A DNA stretch of 64,000 bases from Prescottella equi. Lineage in GTDB: Bacteria; Actinomycetota; Actinomycetes; Mycobacteriales; Mycobacteriaceae. The translations under genes and the position numbers were made by a program. Below are positions 38,723 to 46,547 of the stretch, in pieces. The stretch's first letter is position 1. Each line of letters opens with the position of its first letter. Below the pieces are notes generated by a model. It did not search any database. It saw nothing but the letters and a program-made list of their open reading frames with translations, and had not been told where the DNA came from. The DNA is taken from contig NZ_LWTX01000001.1 in assembly GCF_002094305.1 (NCBI RefSeq), positions 372,001-436,000 on the forward strand. Reading direction: 5' to 3'.

Positions 38723-39211
38723 GTGTGGATACGCATTGTGAGCCTCCTCGCGCGCCTCGGTCTGGCCGCGGTGTGGCTGATCTCCGGGTGGATCAAGTTC
38801 ATCGACCCGACGCAGACGGTCGTGGCGGTCCGGGCCTACCAGCTTCTGCCGGAGGACCTGGTGCGCCCGGTGGCGTACACGATGCCGATGCTCGAGATCG
38901 CGCTCGGCCTGTTCCTGGTGATCGGACTCGGTGTGCGGCTCACGGCGATCGTGTCCGCCGCGGCCCTGCTGGTGCTCATCGGCGTCATCATCTCGGTGTG
39001 GGCGCGCGGGCTGTCGATCGACTGCGGCTGCTTCGGTGGCGGTGGGGCCGCGGACGTGGACGGCTGGGACTACGCCCGGGAGATCGCCCGGGACGTCGGG
39101 TTCCTGGCGCTGGCGGTGTGGCTCGTCGTCTTCCCGCGTAGTCCGTTCGCTCTCGGGCCGCGCTCGCGCGGGTCGTTCTCAGTGCCCGCTCAGGCAGCGG
39201 TGGCAGAGTAG
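38723..39211 (+). CDS. MauE/DoxX-like membrane protein
   Basis: A 162-aa, four-span protein starting GTG 38723. SGWIKFIDPTQTVVAVRAYQLLP in the first third and SIDCGCFGGGG after the third span are the family hallmarks; the CGC could be redox-active. MauE-type proteins help form disulfides or supply reductant in the membrane. The next gene is a DsbA-like thioredoxin-fold protein, so the two probably form an extracytoplasmic thiol-redox pair. Confidence 0.85.
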   Translation: MWIRIVSLLARLGLAAVWLISGWIKFIDPTQTVVAVRAYQLLPEDLVRPVAYTMPMLEIALGLFLVIGLGVRLTAIVSAAALLVLIGVIISVWARGLSIDCGCFGGGGAADVDGWDYAREIARDVGFLALAVWLVVFPRSPFALGPRSRGSFSVPAQAAVAE

Positions 39212-39298
39212 GTCCCGAGTAGTGCCTGCACGCGGCCCCGCGGCAGGCACTCCGGTCAAGTTCCGCACGGATCTCACAACCATGACGAAGGACGCGAA

Positions 39299-40048
39299 GT
39301 GAGTTCGAAGAAACCGAAGTCGGCGAAGTACAACCCGCAACCGACCTCCAGCAAGGCCACGTACATCGTCGGCGGCATCGCGGTCGTCGTGATCGCCGCG
39401 CTGGTGATCGGCGGCATTCTCCTCACGCGCGACAGCAACAAGCCGCGCAACGAGGGATACGGAGCGGTGCAGAACTCCGCCGTCCAGGTGACGATGGGGG
39501 AGGCGGGCGTCGTCCGTCTGGGCCTGCCGGATGTCACGAACACCATCGACGTGTTCGAGGACCCCATGTGCCCGTACTGCGCGCAGCTCGAGGAGAAGCA
39601 CGGCCAGGAAGTGGCGCAGGCCATCGACGAGGGCAAGGTCGCGGTCAACTACCACATTCTCAACTTCCTGAACCGGCTCTCGGCCAGCGGGGACTACTCG
39701 ACGCGCGCCGTGGCCGCGTCGCAGTGCGTCGCGCAGACCGGTGACGCCATCGCGTACTCGAAGTTCCACGCCGAGCTGTTCTCGCCGACCAACCAGCCCG
39801 CCGAGAACGGCAAGTCCGATCTGTCCAACGAACAGCTCGCGACCCTCGCCAAGGACGCCGGCGCCGACGAGGCGGCCGTCAACTGCATCACGAGCGGTGA
39901 GCGCATGCAACAGGCCGCCGCGGACGCCGAGACGGGCCGTCAGGCCCTCGCCGCGTCCGGTGCCACCGGCACCCCGGCCGTCGTCCACAACGGCCAGGTG
40001 ATCGACGCCCTGAGCGATCCGGACTGGGTCTCGCAGGTTTCGCAGTAG
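39299..40048 (+). CDS. Membrane-anchored DsbA-like thioredoxin-fold protein
   Basis: A 249-aa protein, start GTG 39299. After a basic N-terminus one span (residues 23-43) anchors it outside the membrane. The thioredoxin fold has CPYC in FEDPMCPYCAQLEEKHG (about residues 97-100), a helical insertion, and the cis-Pro loop in GATGTPAVVHNG. It would oxidise or isomerise thiols of exported proteins with the MauE/DoxX partner upstream. A terminator follows at 40058. Confidence 0.9.
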   Translation: MSSKKPKSAKYNPQPTSSKATYIVGGIAVVVIAALVIGGILLTRDSNKPRNEGYGAVQNSAVQVTMGEAGVVRLGLPDVTNTIDVFEDPMCPYCAQLEEKHGQEVAQAIDEGKVAVNYHILNFLNRLSASGDYSTRAVAASQCVAQTGDAIAYSKFHAELFSPTNQPAENGKSDLSNEQLATLAKDAGADEAAVNCITSGERMQQAAADAETGRQALAASGATGTPAVVHNGQVIDALSDPDWVSQVSQ

Positions 40049-40057
40049 AAGCTGCCC

Positions 40058-40086
40058 GGTGGCCGGTCCGCAGCGGACCGGCCACC
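40058..40086 (+). terminator. Terminator after the DsbA-like gene
   Basis: GGTGGCCGGTCC (40058-40069) pairs perfectly with GGACCGGCCACC (40075-40086), loop of 5 nt. No clear T run follows. Confidence 0.7.
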
Positions 40087-40115
40087 GACCGGCTTATCGC
40101 CTCTGACCAGCCGAT

Positions 40116-40145
40116 TTGTTGTCCGAGTCGGCGGTGGTGTAACTT
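40116..40145 (+). promoter_or_regulatory. Promoter of the tRNA-Ala gene
   Basis: TTGTTG (40116-40121) and TAACTT (40140-40145) with 18 bp between them lie 50 bp before the tRNA. Confidence 0.5.
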
Positions 40146-40195
40146 TCTTTCAGCACGAGGGAGTCACTCCCGAAGCGCAGAGAACAACTCGATAC

Positions 40196-40268
40196 GGGGC
40201 TATGGCGCAGCTGGTAGCGCACCACACTGGCAGTGTGGGGGTCAGGGGTTCGAGTCCCCTTAGCTCCA
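40196..40268 (+). tRNA. alaT: tRNA-Ala (anticodon GGC)
   Basis: A full cloverleaf: acceptor GGGGCTA / TAGCTCC with A73, D stem GCGC / GCGC, anticodon stem CCACA / TGTGG with loop CTGGCAG (anticodon GGC), T stem AGGGG / CCCCT with TTCGAGT. CCA is not encoded. Although its last bases resemble the tmRNA end at attR, no phage remnant is seen here. Confidence 0.97.
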
Positions 40269-40272
40269 CTCC

Positions 40273-40316
40273 GAAGACCGGGCCACGATCATTGCGATCG
40301 TGGCCCGGTCTTCTTC
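40273..40316 (+). terminator. Terminator after tRNA-Ala
   Basis: A perfect 18-bp stem, 40273-40290 with 40296-40313, and a 5-nt loop, followed by TTCG. It lies five bases after the tRNA. Confidence 0.92.
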
Positions 40317-40354
40317 GTGTCCGAGCTCCCGCCGCGAGGTTCCCCCCGAACGAG

Positions 40355-40392
40355 GAAACCCCCGATCCGTCCGGGGACGGGTCGGGGGTTTC
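40355..40392 (-). terminator. Terminator facing the small peptide gene
   Basis: GAAACCCCCGA (40355-40365) pairs with TCGGGGGTTTC (40382-40392), and CCGTCC / GGACGG continue the stem inside. It lies 19 bp beyond the stop of the leftward gene at 40411, and read in that direction the stem ends in GGGTTTCC. The symmetrical stem could also act on + strand transcripts. Confidence 0.8.
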
Positions 40393-40410
40393 GAGCCTGT
40401 GGCTGACGAA

Positions 40411-40539
40411 TCAGCTGAAAGCAGCCACCGCGCCGATGAGGCTCAGGATGGCGCCGAGGCCACCGATGACGGTGCCGATGCCGCTCACGACCGGCTGAAT
40501 CTGCTTGATCAGCGCGAGATCTGCGTCAGACGAACCCAT
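40411..40539 (-). CDS. 42-aa hydrophobic peptide (possible small porin or membrane peptide)
   Basis: Read leftward, AGAGGAGT lies 5 bases before ATG 40539 and a terminator follows the stop. The product starts with 17 hydrophilic or amphipathic residues (MGSSDADLALIKQIQPV), then a Gly-rich hydrophobic helix (SGIGTVIGGLGAILSLIGAV). Size and amphipathic nature recall the tiny PorA/PorH channel proteins of mycolate-bearing actinobacteria, which lack signal peptides. A bacteriocin-like or toxin-like peptide is the alternative. The frame extends upstream to 40848, but only this start has a ribosome binding site. Confidence 0.7.
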   Translation of the reverse strand: MGSSDADLALIKQIQPVVSGIGTVIGGLGAILSLIGAVAAFS

Positions 40540-40715
40540 TTTTACTCCTCTGGTGTGTACGCCGGCACGGTGTCCGGTTGTCGATAGCCGCAACCAAACA
40601 ACCTTTCGGTTGACTGGGAGGCGGATCGACCGTAAACCAGATTGTGGCGGCTGTCTCGTCGAACGGTCCACTGTGCGGAACGTCCGTGGTAACGCGTCCG
40701 GTGGGGCTCGGGCGT

Positions 40716-41012
40716 TCAGGCGCGGTCCACGGGCTCGTAGTGCTCGACGGTGGGGAACGGGTCGTAGAAGTGGTGTAGCAGGTGCCGCCACTGCTGGTAC
40801 TCGTCGGAGCCCCGAAATCCCTCGGTGTGGTGCTCGAGAGTGTCCCACTCGACGAGCAGGAGGTACGCGTCCGGGCGTTCGACACAGCGGGACAACGAGA
40901 GCCGGCGGAACCCCGGCATTGCGGAGACGATCGTTCGCGCCTGTGCGAACGCCGCTTCGAACTCGTCGGCGTGGCCCGGTTTCACCTGTAAGGGAGCGTG
41001 TTCGAGGATCAT
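40716..41012 (-). CDS. ABM-domain monooxygenase-like protein
   Basis: A 98-aa ferredoxin-like protein of the antibiotic-biosynthesis-monooxygenase family. MILEHAPLQVKPGHADEFEAA at the start, MPGFRRLSLSRCVERPDAYLLLVEWDTLEHHTEGF in the middle and HHFYDPFPTVEHY at the end are typical. Members act on quinones or haem, or only bind small molecules; the specific role is unknown. The 6C RNA lies directly upstream on the same strand. Confidence 0.85.
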   Translation of the reverse strand: MILEHAPLQVKPGHADEFEAAFAQARTIVSAMPGFRRLSLSRCVERPDAYLLLVEWDTLEHHTEGFRGSDEYQQWRHLLHHFYDPFPTVEHYEPVDRA

Positions 41013-41047
41013 CCGCGCATCCTGTCAGCTGCGCGGAGACGGTGCCA

Positions 41048-41152
41048 GGTGGTGGCGCGGAGTACTCTCACGCGCCACCACCCGACGGCTCGTCCGGACA
41101 GGGGGGGAAAGCCGGACGAGCCCCGTTGCTGCCCAGGGGGGAGGGGCAACAT
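41048..41152 (-). ncRNA. 6C small RNA
   Basis: Read leftward from about 41152: a first hairpin GTTGC...GCAAC (41146-41150 / 41125-41129) with a six-C loop; a second, perfect 11-bp hairpin (41112-41122 / 41087-41097) with a seven-C loop; then a 12-bp terminator-like hairpin (41071-41082 / 41048-41059). Two stem-loops with C-rich loops are the defining feature of the actinobacterial 6C RNA. TAGAGT upstream on this strand (about 41158-41163) may be its -10 box. 6C RNA is linked to growth and stress control and acts by base-pairing through the C loops. Confidence 0.88.
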
Positions 41153-41198
41153 TTTTGTACTCTAGTGCAATTTGTGGTGCGGGGCACGCCGCCTCGGT

Positions 41199-41939
41199 CT
41201 AATGACCTATTTTCGCTGGGTCGGACCCCTGCCCGGGCTCGGGTGCGTGCGGAGGGATGAGCGCGCAGTCCCCGCAGTAGCCGGAGACCGGCGTGCGATA
41301 GAAGAGGCAGCAGCTACGACGTCGATAACCGTCGCCCTGCCGGTCGACGGTATCGATCAGTCGAGAGTCCCGCAGCATCGTCTCGGCGACGCGCATTGCC
41401 GCCGTGTCGCTCGCACCGTCGAGCATGCGGGCGGCCCCGATCAGTGCCGACGCGGCGTTGCCCCACAGCAGGCGGTCCGACATCGGCTCGACGGTGCGGA
41501 TCGCGGCGACGAGCGGCGCCAGGTGGCGGTCGAGGACCATCTGCCGCGCGACGTCGACCAGGCCGGTGCCTCCCCAGCCGACCGGCTCGGCCAGATGCAG
41601 GTCGATGCGGCCGTCCGTGTCGCGCCACAGCAGGCGGTCGGCGTCGGGCAGGATGCCGGCGCGGACGATGCCGCCGAGCGTGAGCGACCACAGTCGGGCC
41701 GCGTACCCGAGGAACAACGTCGACGCCGCCACCCGGTACTCGGTGCTGCCGATCCGCGCGCCCACGTGCCCCGCGACGCCGGCGAGCGCGTGGGCGTCGT
41801 CGTACAGGTCGCGCACCGGACGCCAGTCGCCCGGCCCGGGATCACCCGTCGTGGCGGTGAAGTACGGACCGAGGCCCGCGAGGGTCGCCAGGGTCGCTGT
41901 GACGGCGCAGCGGGACGCGGCGGTCACCTCGGCTCGCAC
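41199..41939 (-). CDS. FhuF-like siderophore-iron reductase
   Basis: A 246-aa protein. The C-terminus holds the 2Fe-2S motif of the FhuF family, CCLFYRTPVSGYCGDC (C-C-x10-C-x2-C). The preceding helical domain (AASTLFLGYAARLWSLTLGGIVRAGILPD) agrees with the ferric iron reductase fold. It reduces iron in ferric siderophores in the cytoplasm. The start is GTG 41939, with a nearby GTG as alternative. It ends 47 bp before the 6C RNA start. Confidence 0.88.
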   Translation of the reverse strand: MRAEVTAASRCAVTATLATLAGLGPYFTATTGDPGPGDWRPVRDLYDDAHALAGVAGHVGARIGSTEYRVAASTLFLGYAARLWSLTLGGIVRAGILPDADRLLWRDTDGRIDLHLAEPVGWGGTGLVDVARQMVLDRHLAPLVAAIRTVEPMSDRLLWGNAASALIGAARMLDGASDTAAMRVAETMLRDSRLIDTVDRQGDGYRRRSCCLFYRTPVSGYCGDCALIPPHAPEPGQGSDPAKIGH

Positions 41940-42017
41940 CCGCGTCTCCTGTCGTCCTCGTCTGACCGGGGCATTGTCGCACGCGATCGGTGTCCGCCGA
42001 AAACGGTGGGGGACGGA

Positions 42018-42491
42018 TCAGGCTGCCGGAGGAAGCAATTCGCGCCCGTCGGCCATCCAAGCCATCATGCCGCCGTCGAGTTCGACCACGTCGGTGTAGC
42101 CGAGGTCGGCGAGATCCTGCACGGCGGTGGCGCTCATGTTGCCCGACATGCAGTACACCGCGATCGTGGTGCCGTGATCCGACGGCAGTGCCGCCGCCTC
42201 GGCGGCCAGGGCGTCGAACGGGATCGCACCGTCCGTTCCGGCGATCGTGCCCTCGTCGGGGACGTGCACGTTGAGGACGAATGTGTCGTCGGACGCCGCG
42301 ATGTCGGCGAACTCCCGGACGTCGACGAGTCGAGGAGAGGTAGCGGGCGCGTCGCCACCGTCGGTGCCGCAACCGGCGAGGAGCGTCGCACCTATACCTG
42401 CGCACGCCGCTGCTGCGGCCAGGCGGCCGGGAAACAGGCGTCCGGGGAACCGATTGCCGGGCAGAGTGCGGCGCATGTCCATAGCCTCCAT
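42018..42491 (-). CDS. Rhodanese-domain lipoprotein
   Basis: A 157-aa protein. A signal peptide ends in the lipobox LLAGC (Cys about residue 41), so it is a lipoprotein outside the membrane. The rhodanese domain has RLVDVREF, NVHVPDEGTIAGTDGAIPFD and the active loop VYCMSGNMSA with Cys as persulfide carrier. The domain ends GGMMAWMADG. It may move sulfur or act in thiol redox outside the cell. ATG 42476 is an alternative start. Confidence 0.88.
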   Translation of the reverse strand: MEAMDMRRTLPGNRFPGRLFPGRLAAAAACAGIGATLLAGCGTDGGDAPATSPRLVDVREFADIAASDDTFVLNVHVPDEGTIAGTDGAIPFDALAAEAAALPSDHGTTIAVYCMSGNMSATAVQDLADLGYTDVVELDGGMMAWMADGRELLPPAA

Positions 42492-42631
42492 CGCTCGAGT
42501 GCCGGGGCCGGCACTTTGGGGAAGAATACCCCGGGGGTGTGTGGAGCCGTGGTCGGTTCACGCCCGCGTCTGCCCGGCCGGCGCACTAGTACGATGACCG
42601 GTTGGTGTCGTCGGTAACTGGGAGGGTCGGG

Positions 42632-43705
42632 GTGGCGAAGAAGCGGGCTCCACGGTCGATCCCTGTCGTGATCGTCGCCGGGTTCCTCGGATCGGGGAAG
42701 ACGACCCTGCTCAACCATCTCCTGCACAACAACGGCGGCACCCGGATCGGCGTCATCGTCAACGACTTCGGCTCGGTCAACGTCGACGCGATGATGGTTG
42801 CCGGACAGGTCGATTCGATGATGGCGCTGAGCAACGGCTGCCTGTGCTGCGCGGTGGACGTCAGCGACATGGACGAGATGCTGAACAGGCTCGCGCATCG
42901 CCGGTCGGAGATCGACGTCATCGTCGTCGAGGCGAGCGGGCTCGCGGAACCCCGCAACATGATTCGGCTCGTGCTCGGCAGTGAGAACCCGTACATCACG
43001 TACGGGGGCCTGGTGATGCTGGTGGACGGCGCCGAGTACCAGAGCAGCCGGCAGCGGCATCCGGAACTGGATCAGCACGTCGCGATCGCGGACCTGGTGG
43101 TCCTCAACAAGACCGACCGCATCGACGCCGACGCGCACGACGCGCTGCTCGCGGACGTATGCCGGATCAACCCCCGCGCCGCGGTGCTGTCCACCGTGCA
43201 GGGCAGAGTCGACCCGGGTCTGCTGTTCGATCGGACACCGCGCCCGACCGCCCGCCCCGGTCAGCAGTTGTCGTTCGACGACCTGCTCCTCGGTCTCGAC
43301 GAGCCGTCGGAGCAGTGCGGTGAGTGCGGCGGGGATCACGATCCGCACATCCACGCGATGTACGACAGCGTCACGTTCACGTCCGATCTGCCGATGCACC
43401 CGCGTCGGTTGATCCGATTCCTCGAGAAGCAACCCGCCGGCGTCTACCGGATCAAGGGCTTCGTCTACTTCGGTGTGCCCGGATACCAGCAGAAGTACCT
43501 GTTGCAGGTGGTGGGCGACCACATCCGGTTCACCCCGCAGCGCTGGGTGGCGGGGGAGGGCCGGCGCACCGAACTCGTCGTGATCGGGATGGACCTCGAT
43601 CCGGACGCGGTGGATGCACTGCTCGACGCGTGCGTCGAACCCGAGGCCGACTACCTCGAGAGCGACACCATGATGGGCGTGCACCGGTACACCGTCGAAG
43701 TCTGA
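42632..43705 (+). CDS. CobW/G3E-family GTPase, metal-related
   Basis: A 357-aa protein. GTG 42632 follows GGAGGGT at the right spacing; GTG 42602 is less likely. Walker A is GFLGSGKTTL, switch II region VVEASGLAEP, guanine motif LNKTD; SNGCLCC is the CxCC metal-binding signature. A Cys/His-rich linker (CGECGGDHDPHIH) may bind metal. G3E proteins of this group insert or deliver Zn or Co. bluB lies next to it, so a cobalamin link is plausible. Confidence 0.9.
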   Translation: MAKKRAPRSIPVVIVAGFLGSGKTTLLNHLLHNNGGTRIGVIVNDFGSVNVDAMMVAGQVDSMMALSNGCLCCAVDVSDMDEMLNRLAHRRSEIDVIVVEASGLAEPRNMIRLVLGSENPYITYGGLVMLVDGAEYQSSRQRHPELDQHVAIADLVVLNKTDRIDADAHDALLADVCRINPRAAVLSTVQGRVDPGLLFDRTPRPTARPGQQLSFDDLLLGLDEPSEQCGECGGDHDPHIHAMYDSVTFTSDLPMHPRRLIRFLEKQPAGVYRIKGFVYFGVPGYQQKYLLQVVGDHIRFTPQRWVAGEGRRTELVVIGMDLDPDAVDALLDACVEPEADYLESDTMMGVHRYTVEV

Positions 43706-43750
43706 CCCGACCGCGGGAGAGGCCGGTGGTGCGGCGGCTACCGTGGAGGC

Positions 43751-44380
43751 GTGACCGAATCTCTCGTTTCCGTGTACGAAGCCATCCGCCGACGCCGTGA
43801 CGTCCGCGCCGAGTTCAGTGGCGAGCTGATCCCCGACGAGACGTTGCAGCGGGTGCTCGGTGCGGCGCACGCGGCCCCGAGCGTCGGCAACACCCAGCCG
43901 TGGGACTTCATCGTGGTCCGCAACCAGGACACGCTCGACACCTTCGCCGAGCACGTTGCCGGACGTCGCCGGGCGTTCGCCGACTCGCTACCGGAGGACC
44001 GGCGAAAGACGTTCGACCCCATCAAGATCGAGGGGATCCGGGAGAGCGGAACCGGCATCGTGGTCACGTACGACCCGTCCCGCGGCGGACAGAACATTCT
44101 GGGCCGACACACGATCGACGACACCGGCCTGTTCTCGGCGGTGCTCGCCATCCAGAACCTGTGGTTGGCGGCGGCCGCCGAGAACATCGGTGTCGGCTGG
44201 GTGTCGTTCTACGACGAGGAGTACCTCACGGACCTGCTGGGCATTCCCGCACCGGTCCGCCCCATCGCGTGGCTGTGCGTCGGCAAGGTGGACCAGTTCC
44301 AGGAGGTTCCGGATCTGGAACGCTTCGGCTGGCGGACGCGTCGGGACCTGTCCGACGCGATCCACTGGGAACGTTTCTGA
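43751..44380 (+). CDS. bluB: 5,6-dimethylbenzimidazole synthase
   Basis: A 209-aa flavin-destructase of the nitroreductase fold that splits FMNH2 to form the lower ligand of vitamin B12. IRRRRDVRAEF (FMN phosphate site), HAAPSVGNTQPWDFI, and the C-terminal GWRTRRDLSDAIHWE are specific to BluB rather than general nitroreductases. It starts 45 bp after the CobW-like gene and is probably co-transcribed. Confidence 0.93.
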   Translation: MTESLVSVYEAIRRRRDVRAEFSGELIPDETLQRVLGAAHAAPSVGNTQPWDFIVVRNQDTLDTFAEHVAGRRRAFADSLPEDRRKTFDPIKIEGIRESGTGIVVTYDPSRGGQNILGRHTIDDTGLFSAVLAIQNLWLAAAAENIGVGWVSFYDEEYLTDLLGIPAPVRPIAWLCVGKVDQFQEVPDLERFGWRTRRDLSDAIHWERF

Positions 44381-44396
44381 GCGGGTAGCCGCGGTT

Positions 44397-45899
44397 TCAG
44401 CCGCGCCGGCGGCGCGAGCCGCCGCCCGCCGCCTGTCCGCCCCCGCCCGAACCCGAGGCGGAACCGCCGGTAGCGCCCGAGCGTCCACCAGAGCGTCGGC
44501 GTCCGCCGCCGCCCTGGCCGCCGGCGCCACCGGCACCCTCGGTGCGGGGACCGCGGCTGCGCCCACCCTGGCCGTTCTGGGCACCGCCGCCCCGTCGGCC
44601 GGAACGCTGACCCTGTCCCTGACGACGACCGTCGCCCGCGGGCTTGTCCGTCTTGGGCGCGGGCGCCACGTGCGGTGCCGGTTCGCCGACCAGCGTGACC
44701 ACGTGCTCGGAGTCGGCCGTGACCTGCACCGGCGTCACCTTGATCGATGCCTTGCGCATCAGGGCCGAGAGGTCTTTACGCTGTTCGGGCAGAACGATGG
44801 TCACGACGTCACCGGCACTTCCGGCACGCGCGGTGCGGCCCGAACGGTGCAGGTACGCCTTGTGTTCGGCCGGCGGATCGACGTGCACAACGAGCTCCAC
44901 CTCGTCGACGTGCACACCGCGGGCTGCGACGTCCGTGGCGACCAGCACGCGGGCGGTGCCTTCCGAGAATGCGGCCAGATTCCGGTCGCGAGCGTTCTGC
45001 GACAGGTTGCCGTGCAGGTCCACCGACGGGATGCCCGACTCGGTCAGCTGGCGGGCGAGCTTGCGCGCCTGGTGCTTGGTGCGCATGAACAGGATGCGAC
45101 GGCCCTGCCCCGACGCCAGCTTGTGCACGAGCGCCTTCTTCGCCTCCACGCCGGCAACGTCGTACACGTGGTGGGTCATGGCGGCAACGGGCGAGTTCGC
45201 CTCGTCGACCGAGTGCAGCACCTCGTTCTGCAGGAAGCGCTTGACCAGCTTGTCGACACCGTTGTCGAGCGTCGCCGAGAACAGCAGGCGCTGCCCGCCG
45301 GAGGGCGTCGCGGTGAGGATGCGCGTGACGCCGGGCAGGAAGCCGAGGTCGGCCATGTGATCGGCCTCGTCGAGGATCGTCATCTCGACGGCGTCGAGTG
45401 TGACGAACCGCTGCTTCATCAGGTCTTCGAGGCGGCCCGGGCAGGCGACGACGATGTCGACGCCCGACTCGAGAGCCTTGACCTGACGGTGCTGCGAGAC
45501 GCCGCCGAAGATCGTGGTGACGCGCAACCCCAGCGCGCCGGCGAGCGGCTCGAGCGTCGCGGTGATCTGCGTCGCTAGTTCGCGGGTGGGGGCCAGGACG
45601 AGACCGCGCGGCTTGCCGGGACGGCGCTTGCCGCCTGCGAGGCGTGCCGCGAGCGGGATCGAGAACGCGAGGGTCTTGCCGCTGCCGGTCTTGCCGCGGC
45701 CGAGAACGTCACGCCCGGCGAGCGTGTCGGGGAGAGTGTCGACCTGGATGGGGAACGGCGCGGTGATGCCGCCGTCCGCGAGGGCCGAGACGATCGGAGC
45801 GGGGACGCCGAGCGATTCGAAGGAGGCCGTGGCGGATTCGTCGGACGGGGTGGTGACGCTGGTGGACAAGTTCGTCGGTGCCTTTCGGGCATTCGTCAT
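44397..45899 (-). CDS. DEAD-box RNA helicase
   Basis: A 500-aa RhlE-type helicase. Q motif (SFESLGV...PFPIQ), Walker A GKTGSGKT, DEAD in TILDEADHM, SAT in LLFSATLDN, motif V ATDVAARGVHV and motif VI HRSGRTARAG are all intact. The last 110 residues are a disordered Arg/Gly-rich tail (RSGRRGGGAQ, GGGRRRSGG) that binds RNA. It unwinds RNA in ribosome assembly or mRNA decay. The long 5' region (45900-46133) holds no gene and no clear element. Confidence 0.95.
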   Translation of the reverse strand: MTNARKAPTNLSTSVTTPSDESATASFESLGVPAPIVSALADGGITAPFPIQVDTLPDTLAGRDVLGRGKTGSGKTLAFSIPLAARLAGGKRRPGKPRGLVLAPTRELATQITATLEPLAGALGLRVTTIFGGVSQHRQVKALESGVDIVVACPGRLEDLMKQRFVTLDAVEMTILDEADHMADLGFLPGVTRILTATPSGGQRLLFSATLDNGVDKLVKRFLQNEVLHSVDEANSPVAAMTHHVYDVAGVEAKKALVHKLASGQGRRILFMRTKHQARKLARQLTESGIPSVDLHGNLSQNARDRNLAAFSEGTARVLVATDVAARGVHVDEVELVVHVDPPAEHKAYLHRSGRTARAGSAGDVVTIVLPEQRKDLSALMRKASIKVTPVQVTADSEHVVTLVGEPAPHVAPAPKTDKPAGDGRRQGQGQRSGRRGGGAQNGQGGRSRGPRTEGAGGAGGQGGGGRRRSGGRSGATGGSASGSGGGGQAAGGGSRRRRG

Positions 45900-46133
45900 G
45901 CACGCCTACGGCCGGGGGATCCCGGTGCACGGCCTGCACAAGGTGGCGACATTGCCGGGAGGCAAGATCGATCGCCGCAAGAAATGCTTGTGCTGGTGCA
46001 CGCGAGCAAATGCGCGGATCCGGCGCGAAGGAAGCGTTCTACGACGCTGGACGCCCGGCAAGCGGACGTCCAGTACCCGCAACCATACCGGGTTGCGGCG
46101 ATCGAGGGGGTGTCGGGGCGATCACCCGGCGGG

Positions 46134-46547
46134 CTACAGGCCCACCCACTCGGACGTTCCGGTCGCGAACGTCTGACGCTTCCAGATCGGCACCTCCGCC
46201 TTGATCCGCTCCACCAGTTCGGCGCAGGCCGCGAATGCCTCGGCGCGGTGGGGCGCGGCCACCGCGGCGACCAGCGCCAGATCACCGATCACCAGCGATC
46301 CCACGCGGTGCGCGGCCGCGACCGGCAAACCTGTGCGTTCGGCGACCTCCTCGCAGCATCGGCGCAGGAAGCGTTCGGCGTCGGGGTGCGCCTGGTACTC
46401 GAGGGCGGACACCGAGCGCCCGCCGTCGTGGTCCCGGACGACGCCGGTGAATGCCACGACCGCGCCGTGCTCCGGTCCGGCGACGGCCGCGTCCACGACG
46501 GCAGGGTCGAGGGGCTGCTCGGAGATGCGGGCGAACACGTCACTCAT
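46134..46547 (-). CDS. moaE: Molybdopterin synthase large subunit
   Basis: A 137-aa protein. ATG 46547 has GGAGGT seven bases upstream and is chosen over GTG 46556. GAVVAFTGVVRDHDGGRSVSALEYQAHP is the conserved start, and KAEVPIWKRQTFATGTSEWVG holds the active-site lysines. With MoaD it transfers sulfur to precursor Z to make molybdopterin. It overlaps the moaCB stop by 8 bp. Confidence 0.95.
   Translation of the reverse strand: MSDVFARISEQPLDPAVVDAAVAGPEHGAVVAFTGVVRDHDGGRSVSALEYQAHPDAERFLRRCCEEVAERTGLPVAAAHRVGSLVIGDLALVAAVAAPHRAEAFAACAELVERIKAEVPIWKRQTFATGTSEWVGL

Noticed and set aside
40196-40268. tRNA-Ala as a second phage attachment site, because its last bases (AGCTCCACT) match those at attR
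   Set aside because: Only about nine bases are shared, both being normal acceptor ends; no phage genes lie beside the tRNA.
40540-40848. Longer version of the 42-aa peptide starting further upstream
   Set aside because: The upstream part is Arg/Pro-rich, overlaps the ABM gene and lacks a ribosome binding site, while ATG 40539 has AGAGGAGT at good spacing.
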